Origin: Alitta virens
Lineage: Eukaryota > Annelida > Polychaeta > Phyllodocida > Nereididae
Assembly: GCA_932294295.1 (NCBI GenBank)
Contig: OW028585.1
Span: 12,472,271 to 12,536,270, forward strand
Length of the DNA stretch: 64,000 nt
Direction: 5' to 3'
Below are positions 62,601 through 64,000 of the stretch, in pieces; within the stretch, counting starts at the first letter, position 1, and every line of letters begins with the position of its first letter. The translations under genes were made by a program, and so were the position numbers. Under the pieces are notes generated by a model. It saw nothing but the letters and a program-made list of their open reading frames with translations. It was not told the DNA's origin and did no database searches.

Positions 62601-62618
62601 GTTCACCCAGAGGACCTC
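53457..62618 (-). CDS. MGAT5: MGAT5-like N-acetylglucosaminyltransferase V, C-terminal part (gene model, 5' end outside window)
   Basis: This is a GT18-family alpha-1,6-mannosylglycoprotein 6-beta-N-acetylglucosaminyltransferase. Known enzymes of the family transfer GlcNAc from UDP-GlcNAc in beta-1,6 linkage to the alpha-1,6 mannose arm of N-glycans in the Golgi, giving tri- and tetra-antennary chains. Translating the exons below in order gives about 452-456 residues of an enzyme that is usually about 740. Landmarks that match the vertebrate protein in the same order are LGELVQWSDIISALYILGHD, IYTDIVGL.QFK, LRIIDSFGTEP, FFTMFPHSPDNSFMGFVVE, YVEIHGTVF, VKNHGILSG, GLGFPYEGPAPLEAIAHG, NPKFNPP, LTSQHPY and CPCRDFIEGQ. 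The N-terminal membrane anchor, the stem and the first part of the catalytic domain must lie beyond 64000. Every intron is GT-AG and every phase closes. MGAT5 and MGAT5B cannot be told apart here. The family assignment rests on recalled motifs, not on a search. Confidence 0.95.
53926..54126. mobile_element. MITE with AGGGCTGTTCCATTT termini (copy 2)
   Basis: TTAGGGCTGTTCCATTAAAA at the left mirrors TTTAAAAAAAGGAGCAGCCC / TGA at the right. The interior is polyA/polyC-rich with two long C runs. It is inserted about 210 bp upstream of the last MGAT5 exon, in the intron, beside a diverged repeat (GAATCCAATAAAACTCTACA / TTGGAC) also present at 40030-40075. Confidence 0.7.
54447..54624 (-). CDS. 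MGAT5: MGAT5 exon
   Basis: 178 nt: 59 codons + A. It encodes VQSYQPYEFTEEGMLQRLSA, YIRHQDFCTRDAPLWPPEDA and VTFIVGRQGQSCKEACMFS. The acceptor is TTGCAG and the donor AGCA|GTAAGT. The Cys residues begin the disulphide-rich C-terminal region (QDFC, SCKEAC). A + GC of the next exon gives Ser. Confidence 0.95.
54937..55065 (-). CDS. MGAT5: MGAT5 exon
   Basis: 129 nt, 43 whole codons, phase 0 at both ends. It encodes LTSQHPYVEDFIKEPHVYTV then DINQPDQVKQAIEHALREHQ and EGK. The acceptor is TTCCAG and the donor AAA|GTAAGT. LTSQHPY and PHV.TVD match the vertebrate enzyme. Confidence 0.95.
55195..55390 (-). mobile_element. tRNA-derived SINE, family 2, partial
   Basis: TATATGACCAACTGTCAGAG, GATATGATAAGGCTGCTTGG, AGTCCACACCATGTTACACA, GCATAGACACTGGGTACAAG and CAGCTGGGATATAGCTCATG. 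It lies in an MGAT5 intron. Confidence 0.66.
55682..56141 (-). mobile_element. tRNA-derived SINE, family 1, partly triplicated head
   Basis: One full copy (55682-55860) is followed by two further 140-bp units, each starting GGGATAATTAGGACAGGCAA (55861 and 56001) and each containing the tRNA-like head. Units one and two share the derived CAGCTTTTGGAGGCCC. The third keeps the ancestral CAGCGGTTGGAAACCC. The element sits in an MGAT5 intron. Confidence 0.85.
56406..56552 (-). CDS. MGAT5: MGAT5 exon carrying the GLGFPYEGPAPLEAIA motif
   Basis: 147 nt, 49 whole codons, phase 0 at both ends. It encodes IFIGLGFPYEGPAPLEAIAH through NPKFNPPHNSENTKFFKGKP and TVRK. The acceptor is CTTGCAG and the donor AAG|GTCAGT. 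This is the best conserved segment, corresponding in GT-B glycosyltransferases to part of the nucleotide-sugar binding half. Confidence 0.96.
56638..56755. repeat. (GATA)/(GACA)n microsatellite
   Basis: It lies about 85 bp upstream, in the gene's direction, of the MGAT5 exon at 56552. Confidence 0.9.
56989..57141 (-). CDS. MGAT5: MGAT5 exon
   Basis: 153 nt, 51 whole codons, phase 0 at both ends. It encodes GKEKYLSIINNYVEIHGTVF through VKNHGILSGLELHKLLRQSK. The acceptor is AAACAG and the donor AAG|GTTTGT. VKNHGILSG is a recognised MGAT5 motif. Confidence 0.95.
57985..58130 (+). mobile_element. Short remnant of a non-LTR reverse transcriptase C-terminus
   Basis: The plus frame across 57990-58125 reads CQTRMYERSSIYGASTAWNL then LPEIFKNCDSIESFTTGAKL and YF before a stop. 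The pattern of A..WN.LP..I.......F....K..LF is the usual C-terminal tail of CR1/L2-like reverse transcriptases. It sits in an MGAT5 intron, antisense to the gene, about 110 bp from the exon at 58239. Confidence 0.55.
57990..58030. other. MGAT5 intron 57142-58238
   Basis: The intron around this point holds the reverse-transcriptase remnant described separately and otherwise AT-rich sequence. A pair of GATGACGTCATCAATTCAG-like direct and inverted segments lies at 57700-57780, of unknown meaning. Confidence 0.3.
58239..58363 (-). CDS. MGAT5: MGAT5 exon
   Basis: 125 nt: CT + 41 codons, ending in phase 0. It encodes HSPDNSFMGFVVENHINDSM through AVVYGKAEYMWQ. The acceptor is TTCCAG and the donor CAG|GTGAGT. 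SPDNSF.GFVVE is a strong family motif. Confidence 0.95.
58627..58825. repeat. (GATA)n microsatellite running into SINE family 2 tail
   Basis: GATA tetramers followed directly by TATGGAAAGTGCAGCCCTCT / AAGGCAAGTTCTTGCCACTA, with no further SINE body after about 58825. Confidence 0.9.
58921..59054 (-). CDS. MGAT5: MGAT5 exon
   Basis: 134 nt: T + 44 codons + C. It encodes CLLRIIDSFGTEPAFNWEPY through GMQNLHPQQFFTMF. The acceptor is TTGTAG and the donor C|GTAAGT. The split codon C+CT gives the Pro of FTMFP. Confidence 0.95.
59719..59801. repeat. Inverted repeat, 16-bp perfect arms
   Basis: GGGGTTTTTGTACCTG at 59719 is mirrored by CAGGTACAAAAACCCC at 59786. The flanks TCATAACACACGG and CCGTGTTATGA extend the symmetry imperfectly, so it is a small MITE-like element in an MGAT5 intron. 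Confidence 0.6.
60107..60295 (-). mobile_element. tRNA-derived SINE, family 1
   Basis: The body GGATTAGGGTTTTATGTTTT through the tRNA-like head AGCCCAGCGCTTCCACTAAG on the plus strand. It is located in the MGAT5 intron between the 59054 exon and exon A. Confidence 0.82.
60394..60528 (-). CDS. MGAT5: MGAT5 alternative exon A
   Basis: 135 nt with the same phases as exon B (1 nt in, 2 nt out). It encodes ILTKLPSAEAQCQSRDKLPI then DMIYTDIVGLSQFKRKVKNG and YGKF. The acceptor is TTACAG|A and the donor AG|GTACTG. Its core IYTDIVGL.QFK is closer to the vertebrate enzyme than exon B is. The leftover AG joins T of the next exon to give Ser. It lies 1290 bp downstream of exon B. Confidence 0.9.
60600..61810. 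other. Intron between alternative exons B and A of MGAT5
   Basis: 1290 bp in all (60529-61818), AT-rich, without SINEs or tandem arrays. This contrasts with nearly every other intron of the window. No obvious complementary pairing elements could be found by eye. Confidence 0.5.
61819..61965 (-). CDS. MGAT5: MGAT5 alternative exon B
   Basis: 147 nt, phase 1 nt in and 2 nt out: C + 48 codons + AG. It encodes LVRRLLFVRKHQPSGCASGV followed by ATLGDLIFTDLIGFRQFKRR and FKDIYKQY. The acceptor is TTTTAG|C and the donor AG|GTTTGT. The core DLIFTDLIGFRQFKRR aligns with DMIYTDIVGLSQFKRK of exon A, so the two are duplicated versions of one exon. The SGC motif resembles the vertebrate protein at this place. 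No stop or frameshift is visible, and the length is a multiple of three. Confidence 0.85.
62516..62618 (-). CDS. MGAT5: MGAT5 exon (first in window)
   Basis: 103 nt: two bases finish a split codon, then come 33 codons (GPLGELVQWSDIISALYILG and HDLTITSEVEQLQ), then GC is left over. The acceptor reads CTAG|GA and the donor GC|GTAAGT. The leftover GC joins either the C of exon B or the A of exon A, giving Ala in both cases. A 17-bp minisatellite begins only about 40 bp upstream of the acceptor. Confidence 0.93.
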
Positions 62619-62654
62619 CTAGAATTAAAGTTTGAAAAATTAACAGAGCTTATA

Positions 62655-64000
62655 ATCGTGAAGTGGTCTTAATATTAATAGTCAGGTGAATTTTAATAGC
62701 TATGACAGATCTGGCGCAAAAATTTAGGAGGGGGGGTCTTACTAGTAAGGTGGTCTTAATAGAGAGGTGGTCTTAATAGTGAGGTGGTCTTACTAGTGAG
62801 GCGGTCTTAATAGAGAGGTGGTCTTAATAGTGAGGTGGTCTTACTTGTGAAGTGGTCTTAATAGAGAGGTGGTCTTAATTGTGAGGTGGTCTTAATAGAG
62901 AGGTGGTCTTATTAGAGAGGTGGTCTTACTAGTGAGGTGGTCTTAATAGAGAGGTGGTCTTAATAGTGAGGTGGTCTTACTAGTGAAGTGGTCTTAATAG
63001 AGAGGTGGTCTTAATAGTGAGGTGGTCTTACTAGTGAGGTGGTCTTAATAGTGAAGTGGTCTTAATAGTGAGGTGGTCTTACTAGTGAGGTGGTCTTAAT
63101 AGTGAGGTGGTCTTAATAGTGAGGTGGTCTTAATAGTGAGGTGGTCTTAATAGTAAGGTGGTCTTACTAGTGGGGTGGTCTTAATAGTGAGGTGGTCTTA
63201 CTAGTGAGGTGGTCTTAATAGTGAGGTGGTCTTAATAGTGAGGTGGTCTTAATAGTGAGGTGGTCTTAATAGTAAGGTGGTCTTACTAGTGGGGTGGTCT
63301 TAATAGTGAGGTGCCACCGTGGTCTTACTAGTAAGGTGGTCTTAATAGAGAGGTGGTCTTACTAGTGAGGTGGTCTTACTAGTGAGGTGGTCTTAATAGT
63401 GAAGTGGTCTTAATAGTGAGGTGGTCTTAATAGTGAGGTGCCACCGTGGTCTTACTAGTAAGGTGGTCTTAATAGAGAGGTGGTCTTAATAGTGAGGTGG
63501 TCTTACTAGTGAGGTGGTCTTAATAGTGAAGTGGTCTTAATAGTGAGGTGGTCTTACTAGTGAGGTGGTCTTAATAGTGAAGTGGTCTTAATAGTGAGGT
63601 GGTCTTAATAGTGAGGTGGTCTTAATAGTAAGGTGGTCTTACTAGTGGGGTGGTCTTAATAGTGACGTGGTCTTAATAGTGAGGTGCCACCGTGGTCTTA
63701 CTAGTAAGGTGGTCTTAATAGAGAGGTGGTCTTAATAGTGAGGTGGTCTTAATAGTGAAGTGGTCTTAATAGTATGGTGGTTTTACTAGTGGGCTGGTCT
63801 TAATAGTGACGTGGTCTTAATAGTGAGGTGCCACCGTGGTCTTACTAGTAAGGTGGTCTTAATAGAGAGGTGGTCTTAATAGTGAGGTGGTCTTACTAGT
63901 GAGGTGGTCTTAATAGTGAAGTGGTCTTAATAGTGAGGTGGTCTTAATAGTGAGGTGGTCTTAATAGTGACGTGGTCTTAATAGTGAGGTGCCACCGTGG
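62655..64000 (-). repeat. 17-bp minisatellite, largest array (runs off window)
   Basis: About 1.3 kb of GGTCTTAATAGTGAGGT and close variants (TTACTAGTGAGGT, TTAATAGAGAGGT, TTAATAGTGAAGT). Five copies of an inserted 8-mer, within GTGCCACCGTGG, occur at 63311, 63438, 63684, 63828 and 63989. The array lies in the MGAT5 intron directly upstream of the exon at 62618. In the gene's sense direction it reads as TTAAGACCACCTCACTA-type. Confidence 0.93.

Noticed and set aside
62655..64000. CRISPR or telomere-like repeat
   Set aside because: A contiguous 17-bp unit without spacers and not of telomeric sequence.

Overview
This is intron-rich, low-GC animal DNA. It has GT-AG introns of up to about 20 kb, short coding exons with matching phases, and very dense SINEs, MITEs and microsatellites. 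The two genes found are typical of metazoans: a Golgi N-glycan glycosyltransferase and an Ig-domain, charged-helix protein. The repeat content and diverged protein sequences suggest an invertebrate, probably marine, but the phylum cannot be fixed from the sequence alone. There is no sign of bacterial gene organisation.

Both genes lie on the minus strand, head to tail. Gene 1 has a probable first coding exon near 47.6 kb and exons at about 30.1, 29.5, 29.3, 9.1 and 7.6-4.9 kb. It then continues past the left edge, where a possible further exon sits at 1-68. It encodes a short Ser-rich N-terminus, one I-set immunoglobulin domain split by a 20-kb intron, and a 2.8-kb exon coding for a long disordered Ser/Arg-rich region and an extremely charged E/K/R helix built from a 17-residue repeat. 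This layout resembles muscle or cytoskeletal Ig proteins, but I do not recognise the specific gene.

Gene 2 (62618 down to 53457) is the C-terminal part, about 452-456 residues, of an MGAT5-type alpha-1,6-mannosylglycoprotein 6-beta-N-acetylglucosaminyltransferase. All its splice phases agree, and the exons upstream of 62618 are outside the window. The main discovery candidate is here: two homologous exons (61819-61965 and 60394-60528) with identical splice phases encode alternative versions of the same segment, as expected of mutually exclusive exons.

Most of the remainder is repeats. There are three tRNA-derived SINE families, several small DNA transposons with terminal inverted repeats (some nested, some with internally expanded tandem repeats), and 3' fragments of non-LTR retrotransposons. 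Many GATA/TCTA microsatellites abut SINE ends. A 17-bp minisatellite family (TTAAGACCACCTCACTA type) occurs as arrays at about nine places in both orientations, and its largest array runs off the right edge. Further tandem arrays have periods of 131, 38, 37, 30, 10 and 5 bp.

The two genes show no evident functional link beyond adjacency.
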